7,511 nt of DNA from contig JASLHF010000188.1 of NCBI GenBank assembly GCA_030152275.1, positions 1 to 7,511 of the forward strand, read 5' to 3'. The notes below the pieces were generated by a model, which worked only from the letters and a program-made list of their open reading frames with translations, was not told the DNA's origin and searched no databases. Shown here one piece after another: positions 1 to 6,354 of this stretch (position 1 is the first letter of the stretch; the number at the start of each line of letters is the position of its first letter). The translations under genes were made by a program, and so were the position numbers. Source of the stretch: Acinetobacter sp. (GTDB lineage Bacteria; Pseudomonadota; Gammaproteobacteria; Pseudomonadales; Moraxellaceae).

Positions 1-84
1 CGGCGCGCTGAAAAAGAATAAGGCGGGAGCGCAATTTGGTGTAAGATTTATCTCCATTTGGCTGCTTTGAATAGATTTAAGCTT

Positions 85-582
85 ATGTCTGACACTCAAC
101 CCGCATTATCGCTGCGCTATTATTTAACCTTAGAAGAATCGCAGGATGGTTTTGCTTTGGCGACTTTCGGCAAGAAGCAATTTACCCGTTTTATTACCCC
201 AGTCATTAGTCTTGGGATTATGCTGTGGGGCTTTTCAATGGGCTTTGACGGTGTCGGACGCTACTATGTCGCGCTGGGCGCTTTTTTCCTGATTATGCAG
301 CTGCTGATGCGCTATTGGTTTTTGCCCATGATGTTTAAGCGCCAATTTGTTAAATATCAGTTCGGTAAAAGCGAGCAGGGGCTGGATTTATATCAGGATT
401 ATGGCGAACTGCAGGCCAATGGACGTAAACAGGTTTTTAATTATGCCGATGTGGTGAATTTTGCAGCCGGCAAATTGACGTATATGCTGGAAATGAAAAA
501 CCGCACTGTAGTCATTGTGCCAAAACGCGCATTTATCAATCCGGCGGATCAGGGTATTTTTGAAAATACTTTTAAAAAGTAA
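85..582 (+). CDS. YcxB-like small membrane protein
   Basis: Predicted 165-residue inner-membrane protein of unknown function, resembling the YcxB-like family. The sequence shows a polar N-terminus (residues 1-35), two hydrophobic segments at about 36-54 and 60-80 separated by a short loop (GFDGVGR), and a soluble C-terminal half of about 85 residues. That half has the alternating strand-like pattern (GLDLYQDYGEL, FNYADVVNF, TVVIVPKRAF) seen in the C-terminal domain of YcxB-like proteins, including the late 'VPKRAF' motif. I chose ATG 85. An upstream in-frame TTG at 58 would add nine residues, but neither start has a good Shine-Dalgarno sequence. The gene lies 51 bases before an FAH-family gene on the same strand with no terminator between, so co-transcription is likely. 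The family has no established biochemical role. The family call is by eye and moderately sure; the gene itself looks real. Confidence 0.8.
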   Translation: MSDTQPALSLRYYLTLEESQDGFALATFGKKQFTRFITPVISLGIMLWGFSMGFDGVGRYYVALGAFFLIMQLLMRYWFLPMMFKRQFVKYQFGKSEQGLDLYQDYGELQANGRKQVFNYADVVNFAAGKLTYMLEMKNRTVVIVPKRAFINPADQGIFENTFKK

Positions 583-598
583 ATTTTTGGAACAAAAC

Positions 599-616
599 GC
601 ATTGCGGCTGCAATGC
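599..616 (+). repeat. Intercistronic perfect hairpin before the FAH-family gene
   Basis: A perfect inverted repeat, GCATTGC (599-605) and GCAATGC (610-616), encloses a four-base loop (GGCT). It lies in the 51-base gap between the YcxB-like gene and the FAH-family gene, ending eight bases before the AGGGA ribosome binding site at 624-628. No T-run follows, so it is not a typical intrinsic terminator. It could be an mRNA processing or stability element, or could influence translation of the downstream gene. That role is inference. Confidence 0.6.
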
Positions 617-633
617 AGCAGGCAGGGAACATT

Positions 634-1275
634 ATGACAGCACGTCCTTCTAAAATCGTCTGTGTCGGCAGAAGCTATGCCGATCATGCCCGAGAACTCG
701 GCAACGCCGTACCGGACACTCCGGTACTGTTTATCAAACCGTCCAGCGCGCTGACTGCGCTGCAAGACGGCATTGCATGGAATACGGCTTTAGGCAGCTG
801 TCATTATGAATGCGAGCTTTGCCTGCGCATAGACCGTCCTCTAAGTGCGGAAACTGATCCGCAAAAAGCGCTGCAGGCCGTAGGCGCGGTAACGCTCGGG
901 CTGGATTTAACCTTGCGCGACCTGCAGGATACGCTCAAGAAAAAAGGCCACCCATGGGAGCGTTCTAAGGCTTATGACGGTTCATGCATGCTGGCTGATT
1001 GGGTGAGTGTTGAAGATGCCGTCAGCGACTGGAATGATGTGCACTATACTTTACAGATCGATGATGCGCTGCGTCAGTCCGGCAATACTTCGCATTTGAT
1101 CTTTGATATTGGTTCATTATTGGCAGACATCAGCCAAGCTTTCACTTTGGACGCTGGTGATGTGGTCATGACTGGCACGCCGGCAGGGGTAGCTGCGTTA
1201 AAATCCGGTGAACAGCTGAAAATGACTTTAAAAGGCAAATCACAAGAGTATGTCTGGACCACCTATGTGAAATAA
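634..1275 (+). CDS. Fumarylacetoacetate hydrolase family protein (acylpyruvate hydrolase/FAHD1-like)
   Basis: Predicted 213-residue cytosolic enzyme of the FAH superfamily, YcgM/FAHD1 branch. Family members are metal-dependent and cleave or decarboxylate 2-oxo acids such as acylpyruvates or oxaloacetate. Visible motifs: VGRSYADHARELGN near the N-terminus with the His18/Glu21 pair that matches the FAHD1 catalytic dyad; PVLFIKPSSAL (30-40); the metal ligands Glu59 and Glu61 in HYECEL; Asp91 in LGLDLT, the third ligand; Lys112 before the YDGSC motif; and the late GDVVMTGTPAGV block. Spacing of these residues follows the single-domain FAHD1 type, whose members are about 215-220 residues. I chose ATG 634 because AGGGA (624-628) sits five bases upstream. 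An in-frame ATG at 613 lies inside the hairpin and lacks a site. It probably shares a transcript with the YcxB-like gene. A strong terminator follows at 1299. The family is sure; the exact substrate is not. Confidence 0.92.
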   Translation: MTARPSKIVCVGRSYADHARELGNAVPDTPVLFIKPSSALTALQDGIAWNTALGSCHYECELCLRIDRPLSAETDPQKALQAVGAVTLGLDLTLRDLQDTLKKKGHPWERSKAYDGSCMLADWVSVEDAVSDWNDVHYTLQIDDALRQSGNTSHLIFDIGSLLADISQAFTLDAGDVVMTGTPAGVAALKSGEQLKMTLKGKSQEYVWTTYVK

Positions 1276-1298
1276 ATTTTGCGTAGGGCGCAATATTG

Positions 1299-1327
1299 AG
1301 GACTGCATATGCAGTCCTTTTTTATTT
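1299..1327 (+). terminator. Intrinsic terminator of the FAH-family gene
   Basis: A perfect hairpin, AGGACTG (1299-1305) and CAGTCCT (1312-1318), encloses a CATATG loop that is itself palindromic. It is followed directly by a run of T's (1317-1323, then ATTTT). It lies 23 bases after the stop codon of the FAH-family gene. There is no T-run in the opposite orientation, so it serves rightward transcription only. Confidence 0.9.
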
Positions 1328-1389
1328 TCCTGATAGCGCAGGCAAGCCGCCAAACATTCAATACCGCTTAGGTGAATCACTATGGAGGA

Positions 1390-2190
1390 TTAATGCGCGC
1401 GAGCGTTTAATTTTCTGAACTGATCTGGAGTCAGCTGCATCCAGCGCTTGAACATATTAATAAACGCAGAAGCATTGGCATAGCCTAAATCCAGCGCAAT
1501 ACTTTCAACTTTTTTGCCATCGCTCAGCATGCTCATGGCTTTAATAGCCTTTAAGCGCTGGCGCCATTCATGCAGCGACATGCCCAGTTCTTTTTGGCAG
1601 CAGCGGGCCAATGTGCGTTCTGTCATATTGGCCCGCTGCGCCAGTGCCTGCAAAGGGCTGCTGTCAGCAGGGTGTTCATGCAGATAATTGAGAATGTGCT
1701 GCAGTGCTGGATGTTCAGCCTGAGGCAGATAACTGCTGACCCATTGGGCCTGTTTTAATTGATCCAATATCACCTGCAGCAAGCGCTGACGTTCAGCGCT
1801 GTCTGCCTGAGTATGCTGACGAAGATGGTCAAATATGGCTGAAACCAAGGGCGAACTGAGCAGAATACCGGGCTGCTGCGGCAATTCCGTGCAGAGGCTT
1901 TCATGGATATACAATGTTCCATGTGAAACCGCAGTGCGGTTTAAGCCGCTGTGCTGCAGATTTGGCGGCAGCCAAATGCCGTATGGAGGCGGTGTAAGAT
2001 AGTCTATGCTGCCGATATGTACCTGCATAATGCCGTTAAAGGCATAAATAAATTCTCCCCAAGCATGGCCATGCACTGGATAAACCGACTGAGCAGGATC
2101 CTCACGAAAACTAATCCATAGCGGCGCTTCAATCTGGTCATTGGTTTTGAGCTGTGTGCCTGATGCATGCGGAGCTGCTGTATTGGCCAT
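1390..2190 (-). CDS. AraC-family transcriptional regulator with N-terminal cupin (NimR/YeaM-like)
   Basis: Predicted 266-residue DNA-binding regulator. Residues about 20-100 form the cupin-like AraC ligand-binding domain, with HGHAWGE (40-46), a Pro-rich turn (PPPYGIWLPP, 67-76) and His80 in NLQHSG. The His-x-His-x3-Glu and His80 pattern is that of metal-type cupins. The C-terminal part carries two helix-turn-helix units: about 178-211 (LAQRANMTERTLARCCQKEL) and about 227-260 (IALDLGYANASAFINMFKRW), the second being the AraC/XylS signature. This layout and length match the NimR/YeaM group, whose members commonly regulate a neighbouring exporter gene. Here the divergent neighbour is an EamA-type transporter, so control of that transporter is the natural inference. 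The start ATG lacks a clear Shine-Dalgarno sequence, but a consensus -10 (TATAAT) lies about 40 bases upstream. The ligand is unknown. Confidence 0.93.
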   Translation of the reverse strand: MANTAAPHASGTQLKTNDQIEAPLWISFREDPAQSVYPVHGHAWGEFIYAFNGIMQVHIGSIDYLTPPPYGIWLPPNLQHSGLNRTAVSHGTLYIHESLCTELPQQPGILLSSPLVSAIFDHLRQHTQADSAERQRLLQVILDQLKQAQWVSSYLPQAEHPALQHILNYLHEHPADSSPLQALAQRANMTERTLARCCQKELGMSLHEWRQRLKAIKAMSMLSDGKKVESIALDLGYANASAFINMFKRWMQLTPDQFRKLNARAH

Positions 2191-2231
2191 AGGGAAAATG
2201 CCCGAATATGAAGATGGCTTGTCATTTTTGA

Positions 2232-2237
2232 ATTATA
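2232..2237 (-). promoter_or_regulatory. -10 element of the araC-type gene
   Basis: Read on the minus strand this is a perfect TATAAT, which would start transcription near 2225, about 35 bases before the regulator's ATG. The -35 region is poor: the best match is TAGAAC at a 16-base spacing (3 of 6). This fits a promoter that is weak or autoregulated. The element lies inside an inverted repeat, TGAAT-N10-ATTCA (2229-2248), which could be an operator half-site pair. Confidence 0.5.
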
Positions 2238-2257
2238 TCTTTTATTCAGGACAGTTC

Positions 2258-2263
2258 TATAGT
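2258..2263 (+). promoter_or_regulatory. Candidate -10 element of the first EamA-type gene
   Basis: TATAGT (5 of 6 to consensus) on the plus strand would initiate near 2270, giving a 5' leader of about 25-40 bases. No good -35 hexamer exists at 16-18 bases (the sequence there is about ATATCT), as expected for a promoter that depends on an activator such as an AraC-family protein. Its expected -35 position overlaps the regulator's -10 at 2232-2237, so the two promoters probably interfere with each other. Confidence 0.4.
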
Positions 2264-2308
2264 AGTGCATTATTGCATGAACGAGCCAAGCAAGTGGAAC
2301 AGCGCAAA

Positions 2309-3220
2309 ATGCTGGATGTGCAAGCATCTGGCCTAATGATTATTTTATGCATGATTTGGGGCATGCAGCAGACGGTGCTGAAACTGGCAGCCAATGATAT
2401 TGCACCAGTCATGCAGATTGCGCTCCGCTCTGGTCTAGCAGCGCTGCTGGTGCTGCCGTTGTTAAAAACCGTGGCGGGTACACATCTATACAGCAAAATC
2501 TATCTTGTTCCGGGAATGTGGCTGGGGCTGCTGTTTTCTGCTGAGTTTTTATGCGTGGCGCAAGCGCTGCATTACACCTCCGCTTCGCATACGGCTGTGC
2601 TGCTGTATACAGCGCCAATTTTTGTGGCGCTGGGTCTGCATTGGAAATTGCCGGAAGAAAAGCTGAACGTCGTGCAATGGTTTGGCATTATTTTGGCCTT
2701 TGCCGGTATTGTGCTGGCTTTTGCAGGTCGAAGCCAGGCAGGCGAAGCTGCTGTGCAAATGCTGTGGGGTGATTTTTTAGCGCTGCTGGCTGGCGTTATG
2801 TGGGCGCTGACAACGCTGTCTTTGCGTCTTAGTAAACTGGCGGATGCACCGGCCACGCAAACCCTGTTTTATCAGCTGGCGGGAAGTTTTCTGCTGTTAA
2901 TGCCGTGGGCGCTGCTGACGGGTCAAGGCGCAGTGCATTGGACACGGCTGGCGCTGGGCAGCATGCTGTTTCATGTCCTGCTGATGTCTTTTTTTAGCCT
3001 GATGCTGTGGTTTTGGCTGCTGCGGCGCTATTTAGCTAACGGGTTAGGTGTATTTTCATTTTTGACGCCGGTTTTTGGCATGCTGTTTGGCGTACTGCTG
3101 CTGAATGAACGTATTGAGCTGAACTTTTTGCTGGGGGCCGTTTTGGTGATGGCTGGTGTGATGACGGTTAGTCTGCACCGCTGGCTGCAGCGTGCGCTGC
3201 GCCATCCAAACATGCGCTAA
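2309..3220 (+). CDS. EamA/DMT-superfamily transporter (first copy)
   Basis: Predicted 303-residue inner-membrane transporter of the drug/metabolite transporter (EamA) superfamily, whose members mostly export amino acids, metabolites or toxic compounds. The protein is almost wholly hydrophobic, with ten likely helices in two five-helix EamA repeats (roughly residues 7-137 and 151-290). Typical family segments are visible: WGMQQTVLKLA in helix 1, ALRSGLAALLVLP in helix 2, HYTSASHTAVLLYTAPIFVAL in helices 3-4 region, and GVFSFLTPVFGMLFGVLLLNE near the end. The frame is open far upstream, but translation before about 2290 does not look like protein. ATG 2309 has GGAA nine bases upstream. GTG 2294 is an alternative that aligns exactly with the GTG start of the second copy and would add five residues. 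It is divergent from the AraC-type regulator and lies 86 bases before a paralogue. The substrate cannot be told. Confidence 0.92.
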   Translation: MLDVQASGLMIILCMIWGMQQTVLKLAANDIAPVMQIALRSGLAALLVLPLLKTVAGTHLYSKIYLVPGMWLGLLFSAEFLCVAQALHYTSASHTAVLLYTAPIFVALGLHWKLPEEKLNVVQWFGIILAFAGIVLAFAGRSQAGEAAVQMLWGDFLALLAGVMWALTTLSLRLSKLADAPATQTLFYQLAGSFLLLMPWALLTGQGAVHWTRLALGSMLFHVLLMSFFSLMLWFWLLRRYLANGLGVFSFLTPVFGMLFGVLLLNERIELNFLLGAVLVMAGVMTVSLHRWLQRALRHPNMR

Positions 3221-3267
3221 AAAACGCCTTTTGTCCCTGTATTTTTTATGCCTTTTTTGCAGTGAAA

Positions 3268-3276
3268 TGCTAAGGT
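3268..3276 (+). promoter_or_regulatory. Candidate extended -10 before the second EamA-type gene
   Basis: TGCTAAGGT resembles an extended -10 (TGn followed by TAAGGT) and sits 30 bases before the GTG start of the second transporter gene. No convincing -35 hexamer is present. No clear terminator is seen in the 86-base gap after the first copy, so the second copy may be expressed both by read-through and from this site. Confidence 0.3.
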
Positions 3277-3306
3277 AGCGGTTTTAAAAATCTAAGTGAG
3301 TCCGCT

Positions 3307-4218
3307 GTGCAGGTTCGACAAGCGCTGGATGCTAAAGCTTCCTCAATCATGTTTTTTCTCTGCATTTTATGGGGAATGCAGCAGGTCGTGGTCAAACTGG
3401 CGGCACCTGATATTGGCCCGATGATGCAAATGGCGCTTCGGTCTGGCCTGTCAGCGCTGATGGTTTTTCCGCTCATTAAATTGGCGCAGGGACAGTCGCT
3501 TTGGGCGCGAAAATACTGGTTTTCCGGCAGTTTAGTCGCTGCGCTGTTTGCCTTTGAGTTTTTTTTGGTGGCGCAGGCGCTGCATTACACCTCAGCCTCG
3601 CATACGGTCGTGCTGCTGTACACCGCGCCAATTTTTGTCGCGCTGGGGCTGCATTGGAAATTGCCTGCAGAGCGGCTCACCTTGAAACAGTGGGTTGGCA
3701 TTTTTACCGCATTTTTAGGTATCGTCGTGACGTTTCTTGGCCGCAGCAGCAGTCCGGCGCAGGACTTAAGCGCCATGCTGCTGGGTGATTTTCTGGCCTT
3801 GGGCGCCGGCGCGCTGTGGGCGTCGACCACCATTGCAGTGCGTTTAACCAATTTATCGGAAGCGCCTGCCACGCAAACGCTGTTTTACCAGCTGGCGGGC
3901 GGTTTTCTGCTGCTGCTGCCAATGGCATTTTTGCTGGGGCAGGGCACAGTGCGGTGGAGCATGCTGACCCTGAGCAGTTTAGTGTTTCATGCCGTGATGA
4001 TTTCATTTGCCAGTTATTTAATTTGGTTTTGGCTGTTGAAACGTTATCTGGCTTCGCGTTTAGGGGTATTTTCGTTTTTAACGCCTTTGTTTGGCATCGT
4101 GTTTGGCGTGCTGATTTTAAATGAACCGCTGGAAAGCAATTTCATTGCCGGTACGCTGATGGTCATGGCGGGTGTGCTGATTGTCAGTCTGTCCGGACGG
4201 GCGCCCCCAAAAGCCTGA
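3307..4218 (+). CDS. EamA/DMT-superfamily transporter (second, tandem copy)
   Basis: Predicted 303-residue ten-helix inner-membrane transporter, paralogue of the gene just upstream. An ungapped eye alignment gives about 60% identity. Two blocks are nearly identical: VAQALHYTSASHT to HWKLP (32 of 33 residues) and APATQTLFYQLAG (13 of 13). The same two EamA repeats and the late LGVFSFLTP and FGVLILNE motifs are present. I chose GTG 3307: no ATG or TTG lies between it and the upstream in-frame stop at 3271, the next ATG falls within the first helix, and AAGTGAG (3294-3300) is a usable ribosome binding site six bases away. The C-terminus differs from copy one (short, ends GRAPPKA). Tandem placement and identity point to local duplication followed by divergence, possibly with a changed substrate. 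Convergent with the YihY/BrkB-family gene. Confidence 0.93.
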   Translation: MQVRQALDAKASSIMFFLCILWGMQQVVVKLAAPDIGPMMQMALRSGLSALMVFPLIKLAQGQSLWARKYWFSGSLVAALFAFEFFLVAQALHYTSASHTVVLLYTAPIFVALGLHWKLPAERLTLKQWVGIFTAFLGIVVTFLGRSSSPAQDLSAMLLGDFLALGAGALWASTTIAVRLTNLSEAPATQTLFYQLAGGFLLLLPMAFLLGQGTVRWSMLTLSSLVFHAVMISFASYLIWFWLLKRYLASRLGVFSFLTPLFGIVFGVLILNEPLESNFIAGTLMVMAGVLIVSLSGRAPPKA

Positions 4219-4278
4219 ACTTTGCAGCCAAGCGCCATGATCCTTTATTTTCTGTACTGCAGTTTTCTTGCCGGCTGT

Positions 4279-4315
4279 TATGGCGCGTAGATAGCGCCAT
4301 AGACACTTATTTTTG
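4279..4315. terminator. Probable terminator between convergent transporter and YihY/BrkB-family genes
   Basis: An 8-bp perfect stem, TATGGCGC (4279-4286) and GCGCCATA (4294-4301), encloses a seven-base loop. On the plus strand it is followed, after a short gap, by TTATTTTTG (4307-4315), which overlaps the stop codon of the leftward gene. It best serves the rightward transporter gene; no T-run is present in the leftward direction. A further copy of AGCGCCAT at 4231-4238 could pair with the same left arm. The gap before the T-run makes this less than ideal. Confidence 0.45.
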
Positions 4316-5560
4316 CTCAAAGATAGTGGATAGCGGAATTGCCAGTTTGGCGGCCAGATAATGATCAGATTCGGCCAGTGCTGGGCCAATCCGCTCTATC
4401 CATTTATCATTTTCCTGCACATTGCCAAGTTCTGCGCAATGCGGCAGCGGAAACGGCAGCTGCGAATAGAAACTCCAAAAATCGACCTGATTCAAATTTC
4501 GCACCAGTACATAATTATTATCATCTGTGCGCATAATCAGGTTTTGTTTTTCCAGCAGCTGTACATAAGACGGCCAGCGGCCAATTTCTTCACGGCCCAA
4601 TACATCCAGCGCTTCAGATTCACTGACGCTTTCGCCGATTTTTTGCTTGATATAAAACAGTTCCAGTACATCCATCAGCATAATGACTGGATGGCGCTTT
4701 TGCTTACGGTGACTGTCGGCATTGAAAGCGGTCAGCGCATAACTGATTTCCACACCAATCAGCACAATATTCCACGACAGAAAAATCCACAGCAGGAAAA
4801 TTGGAATAGCGGCAAAGGCGCCGTAAACAAGTTCATAACTGGTGAAGTTCGACATCACGATGCCAAACAGGTTTTTCAGCAGTTCGAACACAACTGCGCT
4901 GAATAGCCCAGCAATTAAGGCCGCTTTAACTGGAACCGTGCGGTTGGGGATAGTCCAGTTCAAAATAAAAAAGCCCAGCACTGTCAATGAAAATGAAATC
5001 AGCCACAAAATAAATGCGCCGTTCAGCTCATAGCCAGCAAAATAATTGCTCAGCACATTCATTGAACCAACAGTGGATGAAATCACAAATGCGCTGCCCA
5101 GCAAAATTGGGCCTAAAGAAATGATTGTCCAATAGCGCATAAAGCCCATAATGCCGCCGCGGGTTTCGCGTACGCGCCAAATGCGGTTAAACACAGTTTC
5201 AATGCTGGTCAGCATCATGACTGTCGTTACGAAGAGGAACAGCACGCCGATGATGGTGAGATTGCTGGATTTATCGGTAAACGCATTCAGGGCTTTATCA
5301 AAGGCGATGGTGGTTTTGGGTAAAAAATTGCTGTAAATCAGCTGCTGCAGCTGCTGCCGTGCGGGTTCAAGCGCTTTAATCGATGAGATGATCACCAAAA
5401 AAACCGTCAGCATCGGCACGACTGCAAACAGGGTGGTATAGGTTAAAGATCCTGCCTGTTCACGGCAGCGGTCGGCCTCAAAACGGCGGATGACAAATAA
5501 AATAAACTGAAACCATTTCTTGTCATAAAAGGGAAGTTTTCTTAAATAGGCTTCTATCAT
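4307..5560 (-). CDS. YihY/virulence factor BrkB family inner-membrane protein
   Basis: Predicted 417-residue integral membrane protein of the YihY/BrkB family, once mislabelled ribonuclease BN; its molecular function is not settled. The N-terminus has the family's FxxDRCREQAGSLTYTTLFAVVPML block (about 27-51). About six membrane segments follow, near residues 45-61, 101-120, 143-163, 180-201, 212-234 and 247-272. The diagnostic late motif YGAFAAIPIFLLWIFLSWN is at about 246-264, followed by an LIGVEISYAL helix. After residue 285 comes a soluble, charged C-terminal domain of about 130 residues. It contains a helix-rich stretch (SESEALDVLGREEIGRWPSY, then LEKQNLIMRTDDNNYVL) with the look of a winged-helix fold. 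The ATG at 5558-5560 has only a poor ribosome binding site. The gene is divergent from wrbA across a 114-base spacer and convergent with the second EamA gene. Confidence 0.95.
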   Translation of the reverse strand: MIEAYLRKLPFYDKKWFQFILFVIRRFEADRCREQAGSLTYTTLFAVVPMLTVFLVIISSIKALEPARQQLQQLIYSNFLPKTTIAFDKALNAFTDKSSNLTIIGVLFLFVTTVMMLTSIETVFNRIWRVRETRGGIMGFMRYWTIISLGPILLGSAFVISSTVGSMNVLSNYFAGYELNGAFILWLISFSLTVLGFFILNWTIPNRTVPVKAALIAGLFSAVVFELLKNLFGIVMSNFTSYELVYGAFAAIPIFLLWIFLSWNIVLIGVEISYALTAFNADSHRKQKRHPVIMLMDVLELFYIKQKIGESVSESEALDVLGREEIGRWPSYVQLLEKQNLIMRTDDNNYVLVRNLNQVDFWSFYSQLPFPLPHCAELGNVQENDKWIERIGPALAESDHYLAAKLAIPLSTIFEQK

Positions 5561-5638
5561 GCTTTCAAGTCTCTATTTTTTAATCATCTTTTCTCAATTT
5601 TCATGAAGTAGCTTACCCAAAAAAACAGAAAAATACCG

Positions 5639-5644
5639 TATAGT
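5639..5644 (+). promoter_or_regulatory. Candidate -10 element of wrbA
   Basis: TATAGT (5 of 6 to consensus) lies about 30 bases before the wrbA ATG, in an A/T-rich divergent spacer (5561-5674). A -35 is not obvious: TTACCC at 5613-5618 is 20 bases away and too far. I could not pick a convincing promoter for the leftward YihY/BrkB-family gene in the same spacer. Confidence 0.35.
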
Positions 5645-5674
5645 TTTCTTTTTTCATCTTATTTATTCAAAATT

Positions 5675-6265
5675 ATGCAGCCTTACGTCCTTGTTCTTTA
5701 TTACAGCAAATATGGTTCAACCAAAGAAATGGCGCATTTGATTGCCAATGGCGTGGAAGCGGCGGGCGTTGCTGTGAAAATCAGAACGGTGCCGAATATT
5801 GCCGCGGTTGTAACTGAAGCAGCGCCCAGCATTCCAGAAGAAGGCGATATTTACTGCACGCTGGATGATCTGGCGAACTGTGCAGGCTTGGCTTTGGGCT
5901 CGCCGACGCGTTTCGGCAATATGGCCTCTGAAATGAAATACTTTTTAGATCAAACCACCAGCCTTTGGCTGAATGGCGCGCTGCACGGCAAGCCAGCCTG
6001 CGTGTTTACAGCCTCAGGCTCAATGCATGGCGGGCAGGAGAGCACGCTGCTGACCATGCTGCCGCCGCTGTTTCATCACGGCATGATGGTGATGGGGCTG
6101 AGCAATCAGCATCCATCCTTGTCGAATACCAAAACAGGCGGTACGCCTTATGGCGCCAGCCATGTCAGCGGCCCGCGCCATGACCAGGGGCTGAGCCAAG
6201 ATGAAAAAAACCTGTGTGAAGCGCAAGGCAAGCGTTTGGCGCAAGTGGTTCAAAAGCTCAACTGA
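5675..6265 (+). CDS. wrbA: NAD(P)H:quinone oxidoreductase WrbA
   Basis: Predicted 196-residue flavodoxin-like cytosolic enzyme (type IV NAD(P)H:quinone oxidoreductase). It carries out two-electron reduction of quinones with FMN, avoiding semiquinone radicals; family members form tetramers. Visible motifs: the FMN phosphate loop YSKYGSTKEMA (10-20); SPTRFGNM (76-83) and TASGSMHGGQES (112-123) around the flavin; the HHGMMVMG segment (134-141) holding the active-site histidine; and GGTPYGASH (155-163), the WrbA-specific loop. Length matches E. coli WrbA (198). ATG 5675 is the only sensible start, but its leader (ATTTATTCAAAATT) has no Shine-Dalgarno sequence. Divergent from the YihY/BrkB-family gene. 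A candidate terminator follows at 6309. Confidence 0.97.
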   Translation: MQPYVLVLYYSKYGSTKEMAHLIANGVEAAGVAVKIRTVPNIAAVVTEAAPSIPEEGDIYCTLDDLANCAGLALGSPTRFGNMASEMKYFLDQTTSLWLNGALHGKPACVFTASGSMHGGQESTLLTMLPPLFHHGMMVMGLSNQHPSLSNTKTGGTPYGASHVSGPRHDQGLSQDEKNLCEAQGKRLAQVVQKLN

Positions 6266-6308
6266 ATGATTGCTGCTGGTTGGCCGTTTATCTGTATTGC
6301 CAAAGCGT

Positions 6309-6338
6309 GCAGGCGGCCATCAGCCTGCCGATATTTTT
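6309..6338 (+). terminator. Candidate terminator of wrbA
   Basis: GCAGGC (6309-6314) pairs perfectly with GCCTGC (6323-6328) around an eight-base loop. Five bases later comes TTTTT (6334-6338), with a second T-rich stretch at 6344-6350. It lies 43 bases after the wrbA stop. The T-run is not immediately adjacent, so the call is moderate. Confidence 0.45.
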
Positions 6339-6354
6339 AGGCTTTATTTTAAAG

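Noticed and set aside
1..57. Possible tail of an upstream gene or start of a divergent one
   Set aside because: Short open stretches exist (one ends at TAA 19-21, one at TGA 68-70, and a minus-strand ATG at 55-57 runs off the edge), but none is long enough to judge.
613..633. ATG 613 as the start of the FAH-family protein
   Set aside because: It lies inside the hairpin arm and has no ribosome binding site; ATG 634 has AGGGA at good spacing and starts just before the conserved domain.
2141..2308. N-terminal extension of the first EamA-type transporter upstream to 2141
   Set aside because: The extra residues overlap the regulator's start on the other strand, lack similarity to the paralogue and cross the promoter region.
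4361..4906. A 181-codon plus-strand open frame inside the YihY/BrkB-family gene
   Set aside because: It is antisense to a clear membrane protein gene, has no recognisable domain and no ribosome binding site.
4307..5560. Ribonuclease BN
   Set aside because: This old name for the YihY/BrkB family is a known mislabel; the true RNase BN is a metallo-beta-lactamase-fold enzyme, and no nuclease motif is visible here.
6266..6340. A 24-codon frame starting directly after the wrbA stop
   Set aside because: It runs through the hairpin of the candidate terminator and has no ribosome binding site or protein-like composition.
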